From: Eubacterium barkeri | GTDB lineage: Bacteria; Bacillota; Clostridia; Eubacteriales; Eubacteriaceae | Length of the DNA stretch: 64,000 bases | Assembly: GCF_900107125.1 (NCBI RefSeq) | Contig: NZ_FNOU01000003.1 | Span: 120,275-184,274 of the forward strand | Reading direction: 5' to 3' | Translations under genes and position numbers: made by a program | Part shown: positions 1 to 8,081 of the stretch, one piece after another | Layout of the letters: every line of letters starts with the position of its first letter | Numbering within the stretch: position 1 is the first letter of the stretch | The notes under the pieces: model-generated | Seen by the model: the letters and a program-made list of their open reading frames with translations, nothing else | What the model was told of the DNA's origin: nothing | Databases searched by the model: none

Positions 1-1
1 G

Positions 2-82
2 GCCGAAGGGATGGTCAGCCACAAACGCGGCCGGCTCACTCTGCTGGATATCCCCAGACTAATCGAGCTAACCAGAGATTAG
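2..82 (+). CDS. C-terminal end of a Crp/Fnr-family transcription regulator (partial)
   Basis: The frame opening at base 2 reads 26 codons and ends at TAG (80-82). The residues, including RGRLTLLDIPRLIEL, match the end of the winged-helix domain of Crp/Fnr regulators, where a small wing strand (krGritllD) is followed by a short helix. The rest of the gene lies outside the window, so the sensor domain and its ligand or cluster cannot be judged. It points toward the siroheme-reductase-like gene, and a palindrome of the right kind for such a regulator lies between them. The assignment rests on this short tail only. Confidence 0.55.
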   Translation, partial: AEGMVSHKRGRLTLLDIPRLIELTRD

Positions 83-114
83 TTTGATTATACACCCATC
101 CGACTCCATTATAC

Positions 115-157
115 CGTGATTTAATCACGTACACATTGATAAAAAATCGGTTATAAT
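115..157 (+). promoter_or_regulatory. Activator-type promoter: Crp/Fnr-like palindrome plus -10 box
   Basis: Bases 115-129 form the inverted repeat CGTGAT-TTA-ATCACG. A consensus -10 TATAAT lies at 152-157, and the expected -35 position (129-134, GTACAC) is poor. With a start of transcription near 163-164, the palindrome is centred close to -41.5, the class II position for Crp/Fnr activators, which replaces the -35 box. The regulator ending at base 82 is the obvious candidate. That link is inference. Confidence 0.6.
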
Positions 158-189
158 AGAAACATATCATTCGTTAAAGGGGAATTTCT

Positions 190-1539
190 ATGTTAAAAAC
201 CATTGCAAAAAAATTTTTTATTGATGAAAAAGCAAATTGTGCAGAAGCAGTCTACCGGGCTGCTGCCCAGTATTACCACTTTACTGCAGGTAAAGAGGAT
301 ATCGCCATGGTCCGCGGCTTTGGCGGCGGTATGGGCTGTGGCAGTACCTGTGGTGCACTGGCCGGTGCATTATCCGCCCTGGGGCGTCTTTACGACGGTG
401 AAAAAACCGCCCTCACCCAAACGGAACTAAGTGCCAAGCTTGTGGCTGCTTTTTCTGAAATCACAGAAGATACCAATTGCTCTGTCCTCAAAGAAAAATA
501 TTTTGAAGAAGAACAACGCTGTTTAAAAACGGTGGAGATTGCCTGTGATGCCCTCGAGGTGATTGCCGCAGAAAGTGGCTTTGGACCAATAACCACCACA
601 ACCCTATCCGCCGAAGATATTAAAGCCGCCAAGGGGATGGGATTCCTGCACAATAAAGGCACCAATGCCTTTAACTGCCGGGTCATCACCCGAAATGGCA
701 GAATCTCCAGTGTTGAAAACGCCTGTATCGCAGAAGCCGCCAAACGCTTTGGCAACGGAAATTTGGCCTTTACCACCAGACTGACCGTGGAAATCCAGGG
801 TGTTCCCTTTGAAAACATTGAACCCATCCGGGAATTCCTGGCAACTGTGGGCCTGGAAACCGGTGGAACTGGCAGTAAGGTCCGCCCGGTGGTGGCCTGT
901 AAGGGCACCACCTGTCAATATGGCCTGTGCGACACCTTCGATTTGTCAGAAAAACTCCATTATATTTTTTACAAGGGCTACCGCAATGTCAGCCTTCCCC
1001 ACAAATTTAAAATCGCCGTGGGGGGGTGTCCCAATAATTGTGTCAAACCGGACCTGAACGACATCGGCATCATTGGACAACGCCAGCCCATTTTGGATAC
1101 CGATATCTGCCGAGGTTGTGGCAAATGTGCCGTCGAAAAGGGCTGCCCCATCGGTGCCAGCCAGGTGGTGGATGGAAAGCTTATCATTGACCGGGATATC
1201 TGTAATAATTGTGGCCGCTGTATTGCCATGTGTCCCTTTGAGGCTCTTTCCGGCCCAAGTAACGGCTTTAAGATTGTCATTGGTGGCCGTTGGGGTAAGA
1301 AAATAGCCCTTGGTCAAGCCCTGAACCATATCTTCACCACTGAGGAAGAGGTCATTGCCACCGTGGAAAAGGCCATCCTCCTCTTCAGAGAACAGGGTAT
1401 CCCCGGGGAACGTTTCTCCGACACCATTGCCCGCATCGGTTTTGAACAGGTTGAAGCCCAGCTCCTGGCCGATGAGCTCCTGGCCCGGAAGGATGCTATC
1501 ATCAATGAAATGACTGTGGTGGGGGGCGCCACCTGCTAA
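190..1539 (+). CDS. C_GCAxxG_C_C domain fused to a siroheme/4Fe-4S reductase-like module and two ferredoxin clusters
   Basis: The 449-residue protein has three parts. Residues 1-135 resemble the C_GCAxxG_C_C redox family, with Cys17 in NCAEAV and a GMGCGSTCGALAGA segment. Residues about 140-300 resemble the nitrite/sulfite reductase ferredoxin-like and siroheme domains, with Cys237 and Cys242 (C-x4-C), Cys247, and Cys280/Cys284 in GGCPNNC. Residues about 310-365 carry two 4Fe-4S motifs (CRGCGKC and CNNCGRC). Such short reductases are thought to reduce sulfite, nitrite or a related oxyanion with ferredoxin-level electrons; the substrate cannot be read here. An AAAGGGG ribosome site precedes ATG 190. 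The gene stands alone, with a terminator downstream. Confidence 0.7.
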   Translation: MLKTIAKKFFIDEKANCAEAVYRAAAQYYHFTAGKEDIAMVRGFGGGMGCGSTCGALAGALSALGRLYDGEKTALTQTELSAKLVAAFSEITEDTNCSVLKEKYFEEEQRCLKTVEIACDALEVIAAESGFGPITTTTLSAEDIKAAKGMGFLHNKGTNAFNCRVITRNGRISSVENACIAEAAKRFGNGNLAFTTRLTVEIQGVPFENIEPIREFLATVGLETGGTGSKVRPVVACKGTTCQYGLCDTFDLSEKLHYIFYKGYRNVSLPHKFKIAVGGCPNNCVKPDLNDIGIIGQRQPILDTDICRGCGKCAVEKGCPIGASQVVDGKLIIDRDICNNCGRCIAMCPFEALSGPSNGFKIVIGGRWGKKIALGQALNHIFTTEEEVIATVEKAILLFREQGIPGERFSDTIARIGFEQVEAQLLADELLARKDAIINEMTVVGGATC

Positions 1540-1577
1540 ATAACGAGGGACTGTCCGTCCGCCTCTCCTGCAACCAG

Positions 1578-1612
1578 ACGCAACAGCTTCCCCGCCGTTG
1601 CGTTCTTTTTTT
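1578..1612 (+). terminator. Rho-independent terminator of the siroheme-reductase-like gene
   Basis: ACGCAAC (1578-1584) pairs with GTTGCGT (1597-1603) across a 12-base loop and is followed by a T-rich tract. It sits between the convergent ends of this gene and comEA. The T tract works only in the plus direction. Confidence 0.75.
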
Positions 1613-2201
1613 ACAACGTAATCCCGTCTTTAATCTGCTCAAAAAGCTTATCCCCAATGCGATTGACGTTTTTAAGCTCCTCTAAATTCGTGAAGGAACC
1701 ATTTTTCGTCCGATAGTCAATAATATTTTGGGCCAGGACCTCTCCTATACCACTCAAGGTCATCAGCGTTGTCTTATCCGCGGTATTGATATTCACCAAA
1801 CCACTGCTACTGATGGACCCGCCCCCTTCTTCCTCCCCTGTATGAATTGTCGGAATGGTAATCTTAGCGGCATCCTCAACCACTGCAGCTAAATTCAGGG
1901 CATCACCATCCGCCTCTGGAGACAATCCCCCCGCTGCATCAACGGCATCGATCACCCGAGAGCCTCCGTCTAAGGTATAGACTCCCGGATTATTAACTGC
2001 CCCAGCCACATGTACCAAGACCTTCGTGCTTGTGGTCTCCTGGACAGCGGAGGTGTTTCCTGCCGGTTCCACCGGGGTTAGCAGTGCATCTCGCTTCTGT
2101 TGTTGACGCACAATCCCCCAGATTACAATTCCCAGGAGAACGGCCCCAATGGCCAATCCATATCCCCATTTTTTACCATCAATTTTCCATTTTCTTTCCA
2201 T
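1611..2201 (-). CDS. comEA: ComEA-like competence DNA-binding protein
   Basis: This is a membrane-anchored DNA receptor of the transformation machinery, 196 residues long. It has a short cytoplasmic N-terminus and one membrane segment (GLAIGAVLLGIVIWGIV). An SLBB-like part (VHVAGAVNNPGVYTL) follows, and a C-terminal helix-hairpin-helix pair (VNINTADKTTLMTLSGIG, then AQNIIDYR and FTNLEEL). The start is placed at ATG 2201 because GGGGGAGG lies 9 bases upstream. A longer frame reaches 2291 but has no ribosome site. No comEC is visible nearby, so competence cannot be inferred from this window alone. Confidence 0.88.
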   Translation of the reverse strand: MERKWKIDGKKWGYGLAIGAVLLGIVIWGIVRQQQKRDALLTPVEPAGNTSAVQETTSTKVLVHVAGAVNNPGVYTLDGGSRVIDAVDAAGGLSPEADGDALNLAAVVEDAAKITIPTIHTGEEEGGGSISSSGLVNINTADKTTLMTLSGIGEVLAQNIIDYRTKNGSFTNLEELKNVNRIGDKLFEQIKDGITL

Positions 2202-2275
2202 CCGGCGTCGCCTCCCCCATTCTATTTCCCATTTAAAAATATTGTAACATGTAATTAAAATGTTTTCAAATACCC

Positions 2276-2322
2276 TTGACATTTCCATCACAACGTTTTA
2301 TACTGGACTAAAAGAATCCAGT
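2276..2322 (+). promoter_or_regulatory. Sigma-A promoter and candidate Rrf2 operator
   Basis: TTGACA (2276-2281), a 17-base spacer and TATACT (2299-2304) form a near-consensus promoter. Overlapping the -10 and the start of transcription is an inverted repeat, ACTGGA (2302-2307) and TCCAGT (2317-2322), separated by 9 bases. Its position suits autorepression by the Rrf2 protein encoded just downstream. That binding is inference. Confidence 0.7.
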
Positions 2323-2338
2323 TTAATGAGAGGATCCA

Positions 2339-2737
2339 ATGTTTATAACCAGAGAAATAGATTACGGTTTTCGTGTTGTTCGGGCCTTGCACCGAAACGG
2401 TCAGTGTACTGCTGCTGAGATTAGTGAACTTGAGGGCATTCCCACTGCCTTTGCTTACAAGATTTTGAAAAAACTCCAAAATGGAGAGATTGTTGAAATC
2501 ATCCGTGGGAAATCCGGTGGCTACCATCTTAAGCAGAGCCCCGATACTTTAACCCTTCACGATATCGTAAAAGCCATCGGTGATGAAACTACCATCACCG
2601 CATGCCTGACTCCTGGCTATGTGTGTACATCCAATGAGAAAGGAAGGTGCAATGTCCACAGTGAGCTGCTTCGCATTCAAGCCGTACTCGAAGCTGAGCT
2701 TAAACGCAAAACACTGACAGAGGTATTCAACAGCTAA
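2339..2737 (+). CDS. Rrf2-family regulator with a three-cysteine cluster motif
   Basis: The 132-residue protein has the Rrf2 winged-helix start (MFITREIDYGFRVVRAL), the recognition region (IPTAFAYKILKKL) and the wing (RGKSGGYHL). A cluster region carries Cys89, Cys96 and Cys104. Three cysteines at about this spacing hold an Fe-S cluster in IscR, NsrR and RsrR, which sense Fe-S status, NO or redox state. The gene precedes the acyl-CoA dehydrogenase/rubredoxin fusion and flavodiiron genes in the same direction with short gaps, so it likely controls them. The sensed signal (O2, NO or Fe-S supply) is not decidable from sequence. An AGAGG site lies 5 bases before ATG 2339. Confidence 0.88.
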   Translation: MFITREIDYGFRVVRALHRNGQCTAAEISELEGIPTAFAYKILKKLQNGEIVEIIRGKSGGYHLKQSPDTLTLHDIVKAIGDETTITACLTPGYVCTSNEKGRCNVHSELLRIQAVLEAELKRKTLTEVFNS

Positions 2738-2783
2738 TTCAAAATTCCCTTTTGGCAGAAAATTTCATAGGAGGTAGATTATT

Positions 2784-4688
2784 ATGTTGTACAAAACCAC
2801 AGATAACCACGAGGCCCTACGGACCAAGATTCGAGAATTCGCAGAAGCTGAGGTTAAACCCATCGCCTTCATGCTGGATCAAAACAACGAATTCCCAGAT
2901 GAAGCCGTAGCCAAGCTTGGAGAAATGGGGATCATGGGGCTGCCCTATCCCAAGAAGTACGGTGGTGCTGGCCAAGATATTTTAAGTTATGCCATCGCCG
3001 TTGAGGAACTCTCTCGAGTTGATGGTGGAACTGGGGTTATCCTCTCTGCCCACGTATCCCTGGGCTCCTGGCCAATCTTTGCCTACGGCACTGAAGAACA
3101 GAAGAAAAAATACTTAGTTCCCCTGGCTAAGGGTGAAAAAATTGGCGCCTTCGGTCTAACCGAGACCAATGCCGGCAGCGACGCGGGTGAAACAGAAACC
3201 ACCGCCGTCCTTCAGGGTGATCACTACTTACTCAATGGGGGAAAAATCTTTATTACCAATGCTGATAAAGCGGATACCTATGTGGTCTTTGCCGTCACCA
3301 CACCAGACATCGGTGTACGAGGTATCAGTGCTTTTATCGTTGAAAAGGGCTGGGAGGGCTTCACCTTTGGAGATCACTATGACAAAATGGGAATCCGTTC
3401 TTCCTCCACCGCTGAATTGCTCTTCAACGATGTGAAGGTCCCAGTGGAAAACCTCCTGGGCAAAGAAGGCCAGGGCTTTAAAATCGCCATGTCCACCCTG
3501 GACGGCGGACGAATCGGCATCGCTTCCCAGGCCCTGGGTATCGCCCAGGGAGCCTACGAGCACGCCCTGGAATACGCCAAGGAACGGGAACAATTTGGTA
3601 AACCCATCGGTGCCCAGCAGGTAATTAGCTTCAAGCTGGCTGACATGGCCACCAAGCTGCGCTGTGCCCGATTCCTGATCTACAGTGCTGCCGAGCTGAA
3701 GGAAGCCCATGAGTCCTACGGCATGGAAGCCGCCATGGCCAAGCAATACGCTTCAGATGTCTGCCTGGAAATCGTCAACGATGCCCTCCAGATCTTTGGC
3801 GGAACCGGTTACTTAAAAGGGATGGAAGTCGAACGGGCCTACCGGGATGCTAAAATCACCACCATTTATGAAGGAACCAATGAAATCCAGCGTGTGGTCA
3901 TCGCCTCTCATCTTCTGGGGAAGATCACCAAGGATACGGCCCCACGAACGGGAAAAAAGGGCCCCATCACCGGGGTTCGTAAGAAAATGATTCTTAAGGA
4001 TGGCTCTGCCCAGGAGCGGGTGGCATCCGTCGTGGAATCCTTGAAAAAAGATGGCTATGATTTTACTGTGGGCATTCCCATGGATACCCCCATCCCCATG
4101 GCAGAACGGGTGGTCAGTGCCGGAAAGGGCATCGGCAGCAAGGAAAACATGAAGCTGGTAGAGGACTTAGCTGCCGCTGCGGGTGCAGTCATCGGTTCCT
4201 CCCGTCCAGTGGCTGAAACCCTGCGCTATCTTCCCCTGGATCGCTATGTGGGGATGTCCGGACAAAAGTTCAAGGGCAATCTCTACATTGCCTGCGGTAT
4301 TTCCGGAGCTGGCCAACACCTTAAGGGCATCAAAGATGCCTCCACCATTGTCGCCATCAATAATAACCCCAATGCCCCCATCTTTAAAAATGCTGATTAC
4401 GGCATCGTCGGGGACGTGGAAGAAATCCTGCCACTCCTTACTGCAGCTCTGGATACCGGAGAGGCCAAGAAACCGGCACCGCCCATGGTCAAGATTAAAC
4501 GGGCCACACCGAAAAAACAGCCTCCAGCCTGGAAACTTTACGTCTGTAATGGCTGTGGCTACGAATACGATGCCGGTGCAGGGGACCCTGAAGCGGACGT
4601 GGCACCAGGTACCCTTTTTGAAAAACTTCCCGATGAATGGATCTGCCCGGAATGCGGCGAAGCAAAAGATCAGTTTGTCGAAGTATAA
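2784..4688 (+). CDS. Acyl-CoA dehydrogenase / ETF-alpha FAD domain / rubredoxin fusion
   Basis: The 634-residue protein contains a whole electron path. Residues 1-380 are a short-chain acyl-CoA dehydrogenase with the catalytic base Glu363 in YEGTNEIQ and the FAD-site motif [12 protein letters not shown]. Residues about 440-555 match the C-terminal FAD-binding domain of ETF alpha ([50 protein letters not shown]) without the N-terminal ETF fold or a beta subunit. Residues about 580-634 are a rubredoxin with Cys588/591 and Cys621/624. Electrons from acyl-CoA could pass FAD to FAD to Fe within one chain, then to the flavodiiron protein 39 bases downstream. Acyl-chain preference is unknown; the dehydrogenase part resembles butyryl-CoA dehydrogenases. 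AGGAGG precedes ATG by 9 bases. Confidence 0.93.
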   Translation: MLYKTTDNHEALRTKIREFAEAEVKPIAFMLDQNNEFPDEAVAKLGEMGIMGLPYPKKYGGAGQDILSYAIAVEELSRVDGGTGVILSAHVSLGSWPIFAYGTEEQKKKYLVPLAKGEKIGAFGLTETNAGSDAGETETTAVLQGDHYLLNGGKIFITNADKADTYVVFAVTTPDIGVRGISAFIVEKGWEGFTFGDHYDKMGIRSSSTAELLFNDVKVPVENLLGKEGQGFKIAMSTLDGGRIGIASQALGIAQGAYEHALEYAKEREQFGKPIGAQQVISFKLADMATKLRCARFLIYSAAELKEAHESYGMEAAMAKQYASDVCLEIVNDALQIFGGTGYLKGMEVERAYRDAKITTIYEGTNEIQRVVIASHLLGKITKDTAPRTGKKGPITGVRKKMILKDGSAQERVASVVESLKKDGYDFTVGIPMDTPIPMAERVVSAGKGIGSKENMKLVEDLAAAAGAVIGSSRPVAETLRYLPLDRYVGMSGQKFKGNLYIACGISGAGQHLKGIKDASTIVAINNNPNAPIFKNADYGIVGDVEEILPLLTAALDTGEAKKPAPPMVKIKRATPKKQPPAWKLYVCNGCGYEYDAGAGDPEADVAPGTLFEKLPDEWICPECGEAKDQFVEV

Positions 4689-4727
4689 TGGCTATATAAG
4701 GAAATCTCACAAACAGGAGGCATTGAA

Positions 4728-5933
4728 ATGTATTGTGTAAGAAAAGTAACAGATGATTTGTATTGGGTTGGTGCCAGCGACCGTCGTTTGGCTTTGTTTG
4801 AAAATATCCATCCCATTCCCCGGGGCGTCTCCTATAACGCCTATGTACTGCTCGATGAAAAAACCGTTCTCTACGATACTGCAGACTGGTCTGTAGGGCG
4901 GCAATTTTTAGAAAATGTTGAAGCGGTTTTAAATGGACGACCCCTTGATTATATGGTTATCAACCATATGGAACCCGACCACGCTGCATCCATACAAGAA
5001 ATTCTGCTTCGTTTCCCTGAAGTGACAATTATTACCACCGAAAAAGCGGCGATGTTTATGCATCAATTCGGCTTTTCCATCAACGACCATTTAGATGAGG
5101 TGGCCGAAGGCGATACCCGCTGCTTTGGCAAGCATACCGTCACTTTTGTGGCCGCCCCTATGGTCCACTGGCCGGAAGCCATGGTCACCTTTGATCTGAC
5201 CGATGGTATCCTCTTCGCTGCCGATGCCTTTGGATCCTTCTGCGCCCTGGATGGCAAACTCTTTAACGATGAAGTCAACTACGACCGGGACTGGATCGAT
5301 GAAGCCCGCCGTTACTACACCAATATCGTTGGGAAATATGGCCCCTTCGTGCAAAAACTCCTGGCCAAGGCGGGTACCATCGATATTAAGATGATTTGTC
5401 CCCTCCACGGTCTGGTTTGGCGCAGTGACTTAGGCTATATCATTGAAAAATATGATAAATGGAGCCGCTATGAGCCTGAAGAAAAGGGAGTGGTTGTCGC
5501 CTATGCTTCCATGTACGGCAATACTGAGACCGCAGCGAATATCATTGCACAAAAACTGGTAGAGCGCGGAGTGACCAACGTGGTGGTTTATGATGTCTCT
5601 AAAACCCACAAGTCCTATTTGATTTCTGATGTGTTTAAATACAGCCATTTGGTACTGGCCTCGGTGACTTACAATTTAGGAATCTTCCCGCCCATGCATG
5701 AATTCCTCATGGATATGAAAGCACTGAATCTGCAAAAACGGACCGTCGGTATTATCGAAAATGGCTCCTGGGCTTGTAAGTCCGGCAGCCTCATGTCCGA
5801 GCTTCTTGACCAGATGAAGGAAATGACCGTCCTGGACGACACCGTCACCCTGACCTCTTCCCTGAACGATATGGTATTGCCGGAAATGGATACCCTGGCC
5901 GATGCCATTGTGGAAAGCATGAAAGGCGAATGA
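4728..5933 (+). CDS. Flavodiiron protein (FprA-type, O2/NO reductase)
   Basis: The 401-residue class A flavodiiron protein has a metallo-beta-lactamase-like N-terminal domain with the diiron ligands His80-x-Glu82-x-Asp84-His85, His147 in VHWPEAM, an Asp in FAADAFGS and a His in CPLHGLVW. Its C-terminal flavodoxin domain begins near residue 255 (VVVAYASMYGNTETAA). Family members reduce O2 to water or NO to N2O with electrons from rubredoxin. Here the donor is probably the rubredoxin domain encoded by the preceding gene. AGGAGG lies 7 bases before the ATG. The gene closes the Rrf2-led unit at a strong terminator. Confidence 0.93.
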   Translation: MYCVRKVTDDLYWVGASDRRLALFENIHPIPRGVSYNAYVLLDEKTVLYDTADWSVGRQFLENVEAVLNGRPLDYMVINHMEPDHAASIQEILLRFPEVTIITTEKAAMFMHQFGFSINDHLDEVAEGDTRCFGKHTVTFVAAPMVHWPEAMVTFDLTDGILFAADAFGSFCALDGKLFNDEVNYDRDWIDEARRYYTNIVGKYGPFVQKLLAKAGTIDIKMICPLHGLVWRSDLGYIIEKYDKWSRYEPEEKGVVVAYASMYGNTETAANIIAQKLVERGVTNVVVYDVSKTHKSYLISDVFKYSHLVLASVTYNLGIFPPMHEFLMDMKALNLQKRTVGIIENGSWACKSGSLMSELLDQMKEMTVLDDTVTLTSSLNDMVLPEMDTLADAIVESMKGE

Positions 5934-5954
5934 CACCCCTCCAATCTTTAACCG

Positions 5955-5977
5955 CCCCCTCCCTGAGGGGGTTTTCT
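5955..5977 (+). terminator. Terminator after the flavodiiron gene
   Basis: CCCCCTC (5955-5961) and GAGGGGG (5965-5971) form a tight hairpin with a 3-base loop, followed by TTTTCTT. Confidence 0.85.
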
Positions 5978-6161
5978 TATTGCATCTTTTTAAGGAAATT
6001 TTATGTCAAAAGCCCCGATTTGTGCATTATCTGCCCCTTTTTGTCATTCCTATTTTTTGGTTCTCTCACTTAAGAATCGAGAATTATACTGACCTTAACC
6101 TAAGGAAACAGATCCACCCTACTGGATGCCTTAAGGAATAAAAACAATGGAGGTTACTACT

Positions 6162-8006
6162 TTGAAACACGTCGATGTAAAAGCACTTTTTATCGGTGAT
6201 AAATCAGAAAACGGCGATTACTACAAAGAACAGATGGAAAAGCTCATGGATGCACACTTGGGCTGGCGACAGGATTATATGCCCGCAGATATGCCTGCCA
6301 TCAGCGATGAAGACAAGCGTGACCCAAACTTTATTGCAACCCTTGGAAAAACCACAGAGGTTTTAGATGATCTGAACCAACGAATGCGCTCTGGCTCCAT
6401 CCCCTGGAACAGCGCTGGACGGTATTGGGGGCAGATGAACGCGGAAACACTCATGCCTTCGCTCATTGCTTACAACTATGCCATGCTTTGGAATGCCAAC
6501 AATGTCGCTCTGGAATCCTCCATGGCAACCTCCCAGATGGAAGCAGAAGTCGGTAATGATTTTGCCAATCTTTTCAGTTATACCGACGGATGGGGACATA
6601 TCACCCACGATGGCTCCATCGCCAACCTCGAAGGGATCTGGTATGCCCGCTGCTTTAAATCCATTCCCCTCGCCATGAAGGATGTGTATCCTGAAAAGGT
6701 TGCCGGTCAATCGGATTGGGAGCTTCTCAATCTAAGCGTGGAAGAAATACTGGAAATGGTGGACTCCCTGAGCGCCGATGAAATGGATGCAGTCAAGGCG
6801 GCATCTTCCCGGAGCGGTAAACATATTTCCGATCTCGGTAAATGGATTGTTCCGGAAACCAAGCACTATTCCTGGGAAAAGGCTGTGGATATCTCCGGGG
6901 TTGGCCTCGATCAGATGGTAGCTATTCCCGTAAAAAGCAATTATCGTATGGATGTTGATGCTTTGGAAAAAACCATTCGACAGTTGGCTGCTGAAAAGAC
7001 CCCTATACTCGGTGTCGTTGCCGTCGTTGGAACCACCGAAGAAGGTGCTGTGGACCATGTGGACCAAATCGTCGCACTCCGGGATCGCCTCAAAAATGAA
7101 GGGATTTATTTCTATCTCCATGTCGATGCCGCTTACGGTGGGTACGCCCGGGCTCTCTTCCTCGATACGGACGGCCAATATGTGGACTACGACAATATGG
7201 ATGCCATGTTTAAGGAATATGACACCTTCCATTATCCAGTTGAAATTTCAGAGGATGTCTACAATGGCTATAAAGCTATCCAATTTGCGGAATCCATTAC
7301 GGTGGACCCCCATAAAATGGGATATGTGCCCTATGCTGCTGGCGGGATTGTCATTAAGCATAAGGATATGCGCAATATTATCTCCTATTTTGCACCCTAT
7401 GTCTTTGAAAAATCCACTGTGAAAGCTCCGGATATGTTAGGTGCTTTTATCCTTGGAGGATCTAAGGCCGGTGCCACAGCCGCTGCAGTCTGGACTGCCC
7501 ATCGGGTGCTCGACCTCAATATTGCCGGATATGGACAACTCATTGCTGCCTCCATTGAAGCCGCGCACCGTTTCCGCGCCTTCCTGCAGAACCTATCCTT
7601 TACAGTTGACGGTCATACCATTGAAGTGTACCCTTTGAACCATCCGGATTTCAATATGGTGGATTGGGTCTTTAAAGAAAAGGGCTGCACCGATTTAGCC
7701 GCCATCAATGCCCTCAATGAAAAAATGTTTGATTATTCTTCTTATATGGAAGGTGATGTCTATGCCAATCATTTCATCTCATCCCATACAACCTTCAATC
7801 AGGATTCCTATGGGGACAGCCCTTTGGAATTTGTAGAAAGTATGGGAATCTCCGCCGATGAATGGCAAAAAGTCAAGGAGGTCACCCTGATGCGTGCCGC
7901 CATTATGACCCCCTATTTGAATGATGAAAAATTATTTGATTTCTATTCCCAGGCCATTGAAAAGGCTATGGGGAAAAAGCTGACAGAAATCTATCGTTCG
8001 AAGTAA
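6162..8006 (+). CDS. tyrDC: Tyrosine decarboxylase (PLP-dependent group II)
   Basis: The protein converts tyrosine to tyramine plus CO2, which consumes a cytoplasmic proton. The sequence tracks the enterococcal/lactobacillar TyrDC family over its whole length of about 615 residues, including ALFIGDKSENG, HLGWRQDYMP, AGRYWGQMNAETLMPSL, GWGHITHDGSIANLEG and the PLP-lysine motif TVDPHKMGY (Lys385 in this numbering). Two starts are possible: ATG 6147 with AAGGA upstream, or TTG 6162 with GGAGG 8 bases upstream. I prefer TTG because the GGAGG lies inside the longer frame and TTG starts recur in this genome. The permease follows directly, forming a decarboxylation/antiport pair. Confidence 0.92.
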   Translation: MKHVDVKALFIGDKSENGDYYKEQMEKLMDAHLGWRQDYMPADMPAISDEDKRDPNFIATLGKTTEVLDDLNQRMRSGSIPWNSAGRYWGQMNAETLMPSLIAYNYAMLWNANNVALESSMATSQMEAEVGNDFANLFSYTDGWGHITHDGSIANLEGIWYARCFKSIPLAMKDVYPEKVAGQSDWELLNLSVEEILEMVDSLSADEMDAVKAASSRSGKHISDLGKWIVPETKHYSWEKAVDISGVGLDQMVAIPVKSNYRMDVDALEKTIRQLAAEKTPILGVVAVVGTTEEGAVDHVDQIVALRDRLKNEGIYFYLHVDAAYGGYARALFLDTDGQYVDYDNMDAMFKEYDTFHYPVEISEDVYNGYKAIQFAESITVDPHKMGYVPYAAGGIVIKHKDMRNIISYFAPYVFEKSTVKAPDMLGAFILGGSKAGATAAAVWTAHRVLDLNIAGYGQLIAASIEAAHRFRAFLQNLSFTVDGHTIEVYPLNHPDFNMVDWVFKEKGCTDLAAINALNEKMFDYSSYMEGDVYANHFISSHTTFNQDSYGDSPLEFVESMGISADEWQKVKEVTLMRAAIMTPYLNDEKLFDFYSQAIEKAMGKKLTEIYRSK

Positions 8007-8081
8007 TCGCCATTACAGATCTGCTTGTCGCTCATCATCGGATTGTCGGTTTCTTACAATTAATAGAAAGAGGTGTTTTTC

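Noticed and set aside
3228..3746. 172-residue minus-strand open frame inside the acyl-CoA dehydrogenase gene
   Set aside because: It is a codon-bias shadow; no ribosome site, no promoter and no protein-like features.
6085..6090. TATACT as the -10 of the tyrosine decarboxylase promoter
   Set aside because: No acceptable -35 is found at 15-19 bases upstream, so I left it out of the feature list.
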